Shown piece by piece: positions 53,405-62,049 of a stretch of DNA of 64,000 nucleotides (the stretch's first letter is position 1; each line of letters starts with the position of its first letter). Under the pieces are notes generated by a model, which ran no database searches, had not been told where the DNA came from, and saw nothing but the letters and a program-made list of their open reading frames with translations. This DNA comes from Achromobacter agilis (GTDB taxonomy: Bacteria > Pseudomonadota > Gammaproteobacteria > Burkholderiales > Burkholderiaceae_B). The stretch covers positions 186,001 to 250,000 of the forward strand of contig NZ_UFQB01000001.1 in NCBI RefSeq assembly GCF_900496965.1, given 5' to 3'. The translations under genes were made by a program, and so were the position numbers.

Positions 53405-54376
53405 ATGAAAACAATGACCCGATCCGCTGTCATCGCGGCCGCGCTCTGCTTGCCCGTGCTGGCCGGCGCCGCGGACTACCCGCAGGCGGACAAGCCCATC
53501 CACTTCGTCGTCGGCTTTCCCGCCGGCAGCACCATCGACAACGTGTCGCGTGTGGTCGTGGACGATATCCGCGCCCGCACCGGCGCGCAGATCATCGTCG
53601 AGAACAAGCCCGGCGCGCTGGGCGTGCTGGGCGTGGACACCGTGGCCCGGGCCGCGCCCGACGGCTACACCATGATGCCGAGCTCAAGCGCCACCAGCTC
53701 GTCGGGCCCCTACCTGTCCAAGGCGTTCCAGCGTTACGACGCCATCAAGGACTTCACCCAGGTGGGCCGCGTAGTCCGGTTCGACGTCGTGATCGTCACG
53801 CGCGCGGCCGGCAAGCACGGCGACGCCCGCCAATTGGTGACGGCGGCCAAGGAGAAGCCCAACGCCGTGACGAGCGGCTACGGTTCGGGCACGGGCCAGG
53901 TGGTCGCGGCCGCCTTCAGCCGCGCCGCGGGTGCCGAGGTGCTGGGCGTGCCGTACAAGGGCCAGCCGGCCGCGGTGACGGACCTGCTGGGCGGACGCAT
54001 CGATTTCGTAGCCGCCGATCTAGGAGCGGTGCTGCCGCAGATCCGCGCGCAGAACCTGAATGCCGTCGCCCTGGTATCCAGCAAGCGTTCGACCATCCTG
54101 CCGGCCGTACCCACGGCCCAGGAACTGGGCATGGGCAGCCTGGACCTGACCGGCTGGATCGGCGTAGCCGGCCCCGCCGGCCTGGCGCCCGGGGCCGCGA
54201 AATGGTGGTCAGACCAGCTGACGGCGACGATGCGCGATTCCGCCGTGCAGGACCGGCTGCGCGCCATGGGCATGGAGCCGGACCTGGCGGTGGGCGAGCC
54301 CTTGCAGCAGTTCGTACAGGCCCAGTACGAGGCCTGGGGGCAGCAAATCCGGCAGGCGGGCATCCAGCCGGAATAG
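53405..54376 (+). CDS. Bug-type tripartite tricarboxylate receptor
   Basis: A 323-residue secreted binding protein; the signal peptide ends at LAGAA. Bug features include KPIHFVVGFPAGSTIDN, VENKPGALGVLGVD, VPYKGQPAAVTDLLGGRIDFV and a C-terminal YEAWGQQIRQAG. It closes the MaoC-CitE-CaiB operon and probably binds the acid metabolised by those enzymes. A strong terminator follows. Confidence 0.9.
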   Translation: MKTMTRSAVIAAALCLPVLAGAADYPQADKPIHFVVGFPAGSTIDNVSRVVVDDIRARTGAQIIVENKPGALGVLGVDTVARAAPDGYTMMPSSSATSSSGPYLSKAFQRYDAIKDFTQVGRVVRFDVVIVTRAAGKHGDARQLVTAAKEKPNAVTSGYGSGTGQVVAAAFSRAAGAEVLGVPYKGQPAAVTDLLGGRIDFVAADLGAVLPQIRAQNLNAVALVSSKRSTILPAVPTAQELGMGSLDLTGWIGVAGPAGLAPGAAKWWSDQLTATMRDSAVQDRLRAMGMEPDLAVGEPLQQFVQAQYEAWGQQIRQAGIQPE

Positions 54377-54403
54377 GCGTCCTTGCGCCCTCGCGGACAA
54401 CAA

Positions 54404-54433
54404 AAAGCCCACCCTCGCGGGTGGGCTTTCTTT
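54404..54433. terminator. Bidirectional intrinsic terminator between the Bug gene and metF
   Basis: aaagcccaccc (54404-54414), loop tcgc, and gggtgggcttt (54419-54429) form an 11-bp stem, with an A-run on the left and ctttc on the right. It serves both convergent transcripts. Confidence 0.9.
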
Positions 54434-54459
54434 CGGCTGCCTGGCGCGCCGGCGCGTAG

Positions 54460-54483
54460 CGCCTACGCCTACGCCTACGCCTG
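54460..54483. repeat. Hexamer tandem repeat supplying three in-frame stops to metF
   Basis: gcctac is repeated about four times. On the metF strand it reads TAG-GCG-TAG-GCG-TAG, so the gene has three stop codons in frame (54475-54477, 54469-54471, 54463-54465). Confidence 0.85.
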
Positions 54484-55323
54484 CAGCGACAGTTCCTTCC
54501 ACACCGCCATCGGCGCTTCCGCGTGATTCAGGGTGTAGAAATGCAGGCCCGGCGCGCCGTTGTCCAGCAGCGTCTGGCACAGCTCGGTCACCACGTCCAC
54601 GCCGAAGGCGCGGATGGAAGCCTTGTCGTCGCCGAACTCCGCCAGGCGCAGGCGGATCCAGCGCGGCACTTCCGCGCCGCACATTTCCGAGAAACGCAGG
54701 AGCTGCGTGTGGTTCGTGATGGGCATGATGCCCGGCACGATAGGCACCTCGACACCCTTGGCCTGGGCCCGGTCGACAAAGTCGAAATAGGCGTCGGCGT
54801 TGAAGAAATACTGCGTGATGGCCGCATCGGCGCCGGCCCTCACCTTGCGCACGAAATGGTCCAGGTCGGCCGAGGGATTGGCGGCCTGGGGATGCATTTC
54901 GGGGTAGGCCGCCACTTCGATGTGGAACCAGTCGCCCGTTTCCTCGCGAATGAACGACACCAGCTCGCTGGCGTAGCGCAGTTCGCCAGCGTCGCCGCCC
55001 ATGCCCGAAGGCAGGTCTCCGCGCAGGGCGACCACGCGCCGCACGCCTTCGTTCTTGTAGGCCTGGAGGATGTCCCGCAGATCCTGGCGGGTAGCGCCGA
55101 CGCAAGACAGGTGCGGCGCCGCATCGCAGCCCAGGTTGCGCAGCGTGCGCACGGCGTCGGCGGTGCCGGCGCGCGTGGAGCCGCCCGCGCCGAACGTCAC
55201 GCTGACGTACTTGGGCTGGATGGCCAGCATCTGCTTGGCCGCGCGCACCAGCCGCTCTTGGCCGGCCAGGTCGCGCGGGGGAAAGAATTCCAGACTGAAT
55301 GCAGGAGTAGTCGAGTCAGACAT
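54475..55323 (-). CDS. metF: 5,10-methylenetetrahydrofolate reductase
   Basis: A 282-residue FAD enzyme that makes 5-methyl-THF for methionine synthesis. SLEFFPPRD with the catalytic glutamate is at the start, followed by VTFGAGGSTR, ALRGDLPSG, and the FAD contact AAYPEMHPQA. The ATG at 55323 shares its A with the stop of the upstream holin-like gene, so the two are translationally coupled. The frame stays open upstream but without homology. It is last gene of the SAH-riboswitch operon. Confidence 0.94.
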   Translation of the reverse strand: MSDSTTPAFSLEFFPPRDLAGQERLVRAAKQMLAIQPKYVSVTFGAGGSTRAGTADAVRTLRNLGCDAAPHLSCVGATRQDLRDILQAYKNEGVRRVVALRGDLPSGMGGDAGELRYASELVSFIREETGDWFHIEVAAYPEMHPQAANPSADLDHFVRKVRAGADAAITQYFFNADAYFDFVDRAQAKGVEVPIVPGIMPITNHTQLLRFSEMCGAEVPRWIRLRLAEFGDDKASIRAFGVDVVTELCQTLLDNGAPGLHFYTLNHAEAPMAVWKELSLQA

Positions 55324-55658
55324 TAGGGGATCAGCTTCGTGAGCAGGCCCGAGATGATGCTGTAGAGGATCGCACCGCCGACGGCCCACCAGAACCCGTT
55401 GACCTGGAAGCCCTTCAGCACGGAGCCGACGAACCAGAACAACAAGGCGTTGATGACGATGAGGAAGAGACCGAGCGTGACGATCGTGATGGGCAGCGTC
55501 AGCAGCACCAGCACCGGCTTGACCAGCATATTCACCAGGCCCAGCACCAGCGCGGCGATGAGCGCCGATCCGAAACTGGCCACCGTGATGCCGGGCAGCA
55601 GATAGGCAACGGCCAGCAAGGCCACCGCGTTCAGGATCCAGACGAGTATCAATGCCAT
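55323..55658 (-). CDS. Small membrane protein, phage-holin-4-like family
   Basis: A 111-residue protein with four hydrophobic segments (LILVWILNAVALLAVAYLL, ALIAALVLGLVNML, VLLTLPITIVTLGLFLIVIN, FWWAVGGAILYSIISGLL). It matches the PF04020 type of small 'holin-like' proteins, which are widespread on chromosomes and not tied to prophage. Its place between ahcY and metF is repeated in many betaproteobacteria and suggests a role linked to the methyl cycle, but no function is known. Confidence 0.82.
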   Translation of the reverse strand: MALILVWILNAVALLAVAYLLPGITVASFGSALIAALVLGLVNMLVKPVLVLLTLPITIVTLGLFLIVINALLFWFVGSVLKGFQVNGFWWAVGGAILYSIISGLLTKLIP

Positions 55659-55779
55659 GTTCGACCTCCTGTTTTGGGTCCGGCGGCCCCGCGCCCGCAC
55701 TGCGATCGCGAGGAAGCTCCGCGGACCGGAAAGCCCGCGCCGACATGGCGCGGCACTTTCCTATTTTGCTATCAACCGA

Positions 55780-57198
<1,419 letters not shown>

Positions 57199-57302
57199 GG
57201 TGTGTAGGCTCCACGTGAAATACGAACGGCGCGCAGGATGGCCGGACAACGCGAAAACACCACGACGGTCGAGTGCTCGCCTTTCCCGCCATGTGCGACA
57301 AA

Positions 57303-57433
57303 GGTGAGCGCCGTTGCTGTAGCGCCGCGCAAGGCGCGCCGCTTGAACAAGGATTCCTGAGCCTGGCGAGCCGGGTTCCGCAGGCAGGCCAGGCCGCCGG
57401 GAACCGCAGGGTCGTCGCAACGCTCCTCAGGAT
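57303..57433 (-). ncRNA. S-adenosylhomocysteine (SAH) riboswitch
   Basis: On the ahcY strand the region reads CCTGAGGAGCGTTGCGACG, later GCTCAGG, and ends with AACGGCGCTCACC. P1 pairs CCTGAG (57431-57426) with CTCAGG (57361-57356). The pseudoknot pairs GAGCG (57425-57421) with CGCTC (57310-57306). These are the diagnostic parts of the SAH aptamer, and the position before ahcY is the usual one. SAH binding should raise ahcY and metF expression. A further hairpin (57321-57343) lies between the P1 3' strand and the pseudoknot partner. Confidence 0.93.
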
Positions 57434-57484
57434 TGCGGGGCATTGTACCCGGTAACCGGCCGGCGGGCAGCAAACCCGGGCCTC

Positions 57485-58579
57485 CTAGCGGCCATTTCCC
57501 CGGCGGGCCGCCTCGAGCGAGTACGCGCCCTCCGGCACGCAGGACACGTCCGCGTCCGACGCGCCGCGGGCCGTCCCGTCCAGCGGCACCAGCGCCGCCA
57601 GCAGATCGGAGGCCACCGCGTCCCAGCTGCGGGTCAGCGCATGTTCGCGCACCGCGTGGCGGTCCAGCGGCAGCGCCGCGCGGCAGGCGTGGGCTAGGTC
57701 CTCATCCAGGACGCCCGTGACGCCCTGGGTCACCACCGCCAGCGGCGCCTCGCTGCGAAACGCGGCTACCGGCGTGCCGCAGGCCATGGCCTCCAGCATG
57801 ACCAGGCCGAAGGTGTCCGTCAGGCTGGGGAATACGAACACGTCGGCGCCGCCGTACAGTTCCGGCAGCGCGCCGTCATGCTGCATGCCGGTGAAGACCG
57901 CGTCGGGGAAACGCTTTTTCAGGCGCGCCTCGTCCGGCCCGGCGCCGACGACCACCTTGCTGCCGGGCAAGTCGAGCGACAGGAAGGCATCCAGGTTCTT
58001 TTCCCGCGCGACCCGCCCGACGCTCAGGAAGACCGGACGGGGCAGGCCGTCGAATACCGCGCTGGGCGGGCCCGGCTGGAACTTGCGGGGATCGACGCCC
58101 CGCGACCAGATCTGCAGGTTCGCCAGGCCGCGCCGCACCAGGATGTCGCGCACCGTGGGCGTCGGCACCAGCACGCGCTGCGACGGCCGGTGGAACCAGC
58201 GCAGGTAGCGCCAGGGCAAGGCCGCCGGAATGCCCATGCGCGCCTGCAGATAGTCGGGAAACATCGTGTGGAACGAGGTGGTGAAGCGCCAGCCCCGCGC
58301 CAGCGCCATGCGGCGCGCGGCCAGGCCCAGCGGGCCTTCGGTAGCGATATGCAACGCATCGGGCACGGTATCGCCCAGGATGCGGCGCAACTGCCGGCCC
58401 GGCTGCAGGCAGAGGCGCAGATCCGGCTCGGATGGCGCCGGAACCGTCCGGCTGCCCTGGGGATTCACCACGATCAGCTCGTGCCCCCATTCGCCGAGGA
58501 TCTGCTGCATGGTCGTCCAGGTGCGGACGACGCCATTGACTTGCGGATGCCAGGCATCCGTGACCAGGACGATGCGCAT
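57485..58579 (-). CDS. GT4-family glycosyltransferase
   Basis: A 364-residue GT-B glycosyltransferase. The N-terminus MRIVLVTDAWHPQVNGVVRTW, the mid-domain FLSVGRVAREKNL, and the nucleotide-sugar motif PSLTDTFGLVMLEAMACGTPV (EX7E-like) place it in family GT4, near mannosyltransferases of the MgtA/DgdA type. Sugar and acceptor are unknown; glycolipid synthesis is likely. It stands alone between the SAH operon and a DUF1289 gene. Confidence 0.85.
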   Translation of the reverse strand: MRIVLVTDAWHPQVNGVVRTWTTMQQILGEWGHELIVVNPQGSRTVPAPSEPDLRLCLQPGRQLRRILGDTVPDALHIATEGPLGLAARRMALARGWRFTTSFHTMFPDYLQARMGIPAALPWRYLRWFHRPSQRVLVPTPTVRDILVRRGLANLQIWSRGVDPRKFQPGPPSAVFDGLPRPVFLSVGRVAREKNLDAFLSLDLPGSKVVVGAGPDEARLKKRFPDAVFTGMQHDGALPELYGGADVFVFPSLTDTFGLVMLEAMACGTPVAAFRSEAPLAVVTQGVTGVLDEDLAHACRAALPLDRHAVREHALTRSWDAVASDLLAALVPLDGTARGASDADVSCVPEGAYSLEAARRGNGR

Positions 58580-58664
58580 GATGGAGCCGGAAGTGGGCGA
58601 TAGCGCGATTTAGCCCGCGCCATGTGACACGCCCAAGACGCTCCGCGCGCCAGGCCCCGTTTAC

Positions 58665-58683
58665 GCCGGAGGCGGCCTCCGGC
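58665..58683. terminator. GC hairpin downstream of the DUF1289 gene
   Basis: gccggagg (58665-58672), loop cgg, and cctccggc (58676-58683) form a perfect 8-bp stem just past the stop of the leftward DUF1289 gene. It lacks a T-run in that direction, so termination is uncertain. Confidence 0.4.
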
Positions 58684-58688
58684 AGGCG

Positions 58689-58925
58689 CTAATTGTTGCG
58701 GCGGGGATACCCTTGGGCCTTGATGCGCACCCAGACTTCGCGCTTTTCTTCCTCGGTCATGAAGACCCAGTTGGCGACTTCCATGGCCGTGCGGCCGCAG
58801 CCGCGGCAGATGTCGTCGAACAGCGTGGAGCAGACCGCTACGCAGGGGGAATCCGTGGCCGTGAAGGCGCGTTGCGCGTCTTCGGCGGCAGGCAATTCGG
58901 ACAGGTCGGCGATGTAGCGATTCAT
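58689..58925 (-). CDS. DUF1289 small cysteine-rich protein
   Basis: A 78-residue protein with the DUF1289 pattern SPCVAVCSTLFDDICRGCGRT: four cysteines likely holding a metal, followed by EVANWVFMTEEEKREVW. Function is unknown in the family. No operon partner is clear. Confidence 0.87.
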   Translation of the reverse strand: MNRYIADLSELPAAEDAQRAFTATDSPCVAVCSTLFDDICRGCGRTAMEVANWVFMTEEEKREVWVRIKAQGYPRRNN

Positions 58926-59012
58926 GGGGCGAAGGTTAACACCCGCGGTGCGTCCCTTTTTGGATGGCCCTACTGCCCGTCCAGGCTTGGTTGACAGCCT
59001 CCGCCCCGAAAG

Positions 59013-59915
59013 CTAGCGCTCCGCCTCCCCGCTCCACCCGAAGAATGCGCGGACCTGCGCCAGCAGTGCGCCGGGGCATTCTTCCGCCAGGTAGTGGGCC
59101 CCGTCCAGGGGGCTGCCGGACACGTCGTCCGCCACCGCCCGCCACAGGCCCAGCACATCGAAATTCCTGCCCACGGCGCCCCGCTCGCCCCACAGCACCC
59201 GCAGCGGCTGGCGCAGGCGCTCGCCCGCGGCGCGGCCCGCGCGGTCGTGTTCCAGGTCCAGCGTGGCGGAAGCGCGATAGTCCTCGCAGATGCCCGTGGC
59301 CCAGCCGGGCAGCCGGGCCGTGCGCTCATATTCAGCCATCGCCGCATCCGAAAAATGCGCCAGCCCGCCGGGCCGCCCGCCCATCACCGAACGCAGGTAG
59401 AAAACGGGGTCGCGCTCGATCATGGTTTCCGGCAGGGGAGCCGGCTGGATCAGCCAGAACCAGTGGAAGTAGGCCTGGGCGAAAGCCCGCGTCGTGCCCT
59501 CGTACATGTCCAGCGTCGGCGCGATGTCCAGCAGCATCATGCGCGTGACGGCGGCCGCGTGGTCCAGCGCCAGCCGGTGGGCGACGCGCGCTCCGCGGTC
59601 ATGCGCCAGCACCTCGAAGCGCGAATGGCCCAGGGCCTGCATCAGCTCGACCATGTCGGCCGCCATCTCGCGCTTGGAATGCGCGGCATGGTCGGCCGCC
59701 GCCGCCGGCTTGTCGCTATCCCCGTAGCCGCGCAGATCCGCCGCCACGCAGGTCCGGTGCCGGGTCAATTCCGGCCACACGCGATGCCAGATGGCGTGGG
59801 TCTGCGGATGGCCATGCAGCAGCAGCAACGGCGGGCCGGCGCCGTCGATGCGCGCGGCGATCTGGATACCGTTGGCGGCGATGCGGCGCACGGGAAGGTC
59901 GAAGAAATCGGTCAT
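59013..59915 (-). CDS. Alpha/beta hydrolase, haloacetate dehalogenase type
   Basis: A 300-residue alpha/beta hydrolase. Every residue that defines fluoroacetate dehalogenase is in place: nucleophile D106 with R107 and R110 (AHDRGARVAHR), acid D130, halide-site H151 and W152 (YFHWFW) and Y213 (CEDYR), and base H274 (DGAHYLAEE). The spacing follows the characterised enzyme from Rhodopseudomonas palustris (D110, R111, R114, D134, H155, W156, Y219, H280, from memory). It should hydrolyse a 2-haloacid to glycolate or similar. It is last in an operon behind leuC-leuD-like genes, 47 bp after leuD. Confidence 0.83.
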   Translation of the reverse strand: MTDFFDLPVRRIAANGIQIAARIDGAGPPLLLLHGHPQTHAIWHRVWPELTRHRTCVAADLRGYGDSDKPAAAADHAAHSKREMAADMVELMQALGHSRFEVLAHDRGARVAHRLALDHAAAVTRMMLLDIAPTLDMYEGTTRAFAQAYFHWFWLIQPAPLPETMIERDPVFYLRSVMGGRPGGLAHFSDAAMAEYERTARLPGWATGICEDYRASATLDLEHDRAGRAAGERLRQPLRVLWGERGAVGRNFDVLGLWRAVADDVSGSPLDGAHYLAEECPGALLAQVRAFFGWSGEAER

Positions 59916-59962
59916 GGGTCTCCCTTGGAGCCTGTGCGAAGCTCCAATCAGTGTGAACCGGC

Positions 59963-60613
59963 CTAGTCCGCGCGGCCGGCGTCCAGGCGGTCGCGCACCT
60001 GGCGCGCCACATCCTTCATCCAGGGATGGCGCGCCCAGTGCGCGGCCTCGAAACGCGCCACCTCGTCCAGCCGCTGCAGCGAGGCGCCCACCATGTCCAG
60101 CCCCTGGGCGTACATCTGGCGATGGCGCTCGGGCAGGGTGAAGCCCGCGCTCCAGCCGTCCGCCGCGCTCACGCGTCCGGCCGCCACGTCGATGGCCACG
60201 CGGTTCGTGGCCATATTGGACACCCGGGCGAGCAAGGCGTCGACCTCGGCCGGCGCCAGGCTGATCAGCAGCAGGCCGTTGTTCACGGCATTGAAGTAGA
60301 AGATCTCGCCGAAGCTGGGCGCGATCACGGCACGGATGCCGAACTGCTGCAGGCCCCACACGGCATGTTCCCGGCTGGAGCCGCAACCGAAGTTCGGCCC
60401 CGCGACGAGCAGGGACGCGCCGGCATAGGCCGGCTGGTTCAGCACGAAACCGGGCCGCGGCGCGCCATCGGCGTCGAAGCGCAGATCATGCAGCAGCCCA
60501 CGGTCCAGCCCCGATTTGTCGATGATGCGCAAGAACTGCTTGGGCATGATCTGGTCGGTATCCAGATTGGAAAAGGGCAAGGGCGCGGCCACGCCTTCAA
60601 TGATCGGATTCAT
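59963..60613 (-). CDS. leuD: LeuD-type hydratase small subunit
   Basis: A 216-residue swivel-domain protein. FSNLDTDQIMPKQFL near the start, NFGCGSSREHAVWGL, and SFGEIFYFNAVNNGLL are classical 3-isopropylmalate dehydratase small-subunit motifs. The ATG at 60613 lies in a four-base overlap with leuC. In this operon there is no leuB, and the neighbours are a Bug receptor and a dehalogenase-like hydrolase. The pair may therefore act on another alpha-hydroxy or unsaturated diacid. The symbol denotes family, not proven substrate. Confidence 0.85.
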   Translation of the reverse strand: MNPIIEGVAAPLPFSNLDTDQIMPKQFLRIIDKSGLDRGLLHDLRFDADGAPRPGFVLNQPAYAGASLLVAGPNFGCGSSREHAVWGLQQFGIRAVIAPSFGEIFYFNAVNNGLLLISLAPAEVDALLARVSNMATNRVAIDVAAGRVSAADGWSAGFTLPERHRQMYAQGLDMVGASLQRLDEVARFEAAHWARHPWMKDVARQVRDRLDAGRAD

Positions 60614-62031
60614 GCGCGTTGCTCCCATTCGCGAACGTCGACGATGCGGCCGGCCAGCGCGGCGGCGGCGGCCATCGCCGGGCTCATCAGGTGGGTGCGC
60701 CCCGCGCGGCCCTGCCTGCCCTCGAAATTCCGGTTGGCGGTGGAGGCGCAGCGCTCGCCCGGGCTCAGCACGTCATCGTTCATGGCCAGGCACATCGAAC
60801 AGCCCGGCTGGCGCCATTCGAAACCCGCCTCGATCAATTGCGCGGCCACGCCCTCGGCCTCGGCCTGGGCGCGCACCGCTCCCGATCCGGGCACCACCAT
60901 GGCCCGCACGCCCGCCGCGACCTTGCGCCCGCGCACGACGCTCGCCGCCGCGCGCAGGTCTTCGATGCGGCCGTTGGTGCAGGACCCGATGAACACCCGG
61001 TCTATCGGCAGGCCCGCGATGGGCGTGCCCGGCGCCAGGCCGATATAGTCCATCGCCTTCTCCAGCGCCAGACGGGCGAGCGCGTCGGGTTCGGCCCGCG
61101 GATCGGGCACGACGCCGTCGATCGGCATCGCCTGGTCCGGGCTGGTGCCCCAGGTGACGAACGGCGCGATCGACGCGGCGTCCAGCACGTGCTCCACGTC
61201 GAAGACAGCGCCGTCGTCCGAGCGCAGCCCGGCCCAGCAGGCCCGCGCCTGCGCCAGGGCATCGCCCTGCAACTGTGGCGCGTGCGCGGTGACGTAGGCG
61301 TCGGTGGTCGCGTCCGGCGCGATCAGCGCGGCGCGGGCGCCGGCCTCGACCGTCATGTTGCACAGGGTCATGCGGGCCTCGGCGGACAGCGCGGCGATCG
61401 CCTCGCCGCAGAACTCCACGGCATGCCCGCGCGCGCCCTGCGCACCGATGCGATGCACGACGCAGATGACCAGGTCTTTCGCCGTGACGCCCCGGCCCAG
61501 CGTGCCGTCGATGCGGATGCGCATGTTGCGCGCCACCCGGTAGGCCAGCGTCTGCGTGGCCAGGATGTGCTCGACTTCGGAGGTGCCGATACCGAAACCC
61601 AGGGCGCCCAGCGCGCCGTAGGTCGTGGTGTGGCTGTCGCCGCACAGCACCACCATGCCCGGCAGCACCATGCCGTGCTCGGGCGCGATCACGTGCTCGA
61701 TGCCCTGCAGCGGATCGGTCGTGTCGAACAGCGCGATATGCTGCGCATCGCAGTTGCGCTTGAGGTTACTCGCCTGCCGCGACGACGCCTCGTCGGCGAT
61801 GACGCGCAGCGCCGCCGGAACGGGATGGGTGGGGATGATGTGGTCCACCACCGCCATCTGCTGCCCGGGGCGCAGCACCGCGCGTCCGCGCGCGGCCAGG
61901 CCGCTGAAAGCCTGCGGACTGGTGTATTCGTTCATGATGTGCAGGTCGACGTAGAGCAGAACGTGCTCGTCGTCGATCCGGGCCACCTCATGGCTGGCCA
62001 CCAGTTTGTCGTACAGCGTCATGCCGGGCAT
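60610..62031 (-). CDS. leuC: LeuC-type hydratase large subunit (aconitase superfamily)
   Basis: A 473-residue [4Fe-4S] hydratase. VDHIIPTHP, CGDSHTTTYGALGALGFGIG, cluster cysteines in FIGSCTNGR and in GCSMCLAMN, and NRNFEGRQG are visible. LeuC works with LeuD to isomerise 2- and 3-isopropylmalate; relatives hydrate maleate, citraconate or dimethylmaleate. Context (Bug receptor 18 bp upstream, dehalogenase downstream, divergent LysR) points to a catabolic variant, but the sequence alone does not decide. Confidence 0.87.
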   Translation of the reverse strand: MPGMTLYDKLVASHEVARIDDEHVLLYVDLHIMNEYTSPQAFSGLAARGRAVLRPGQQMAVVDHIIPTHPVPAALRVIADEASSRQASNLKRNCDAQHIALFDTTDPLQGIEHVIAPEHGMVLPGMVVLCGDSHTTTYGALGALGFGIGTSEVEHILATQTLAYRVARNMRIRIDGTLGRGVTAKDLVICVVHRIGAQGARGHAVEFCGEAIAALSAEARMTLCNMTVEAGARAALIAPDATTDAYVTAHAPQLQGDALAQARACWAGLRSDDGAVFDVEHVLDAASIAPFVTWGTSPDQAMPIDGVVPDPRAEPDALARLALEKAMDYIGLAPGTPIAGLPIDRVFIGSCTNGRIEDLRAAASVVRGRKVAAGVRAMVVPGSGAVRAQAEAEGVAAQLIEAGFEWRQPGCSMCLAMNDDVLSPGERCASTANRNFEGRQGRAGRTHLMSPAMAAAAALAGRIVDVREWEQRA

Positions 62032-62049
62032 GTCTTGCGTCCTTGAAGT

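Noticed and set aside
55323..55658. Prophage remnant suggested by a holin-like protein
   Set aside because: No other phage gene is nearby, and PF04020-type proteins are ordinary chromosomal membrane proteins in this gene order.
57199..57420. N-terminal extension of AhcY
   Set aside because: The extra 74 residues are the SAH riboswitch leader read in frame; AhcY homology begins at 57198.
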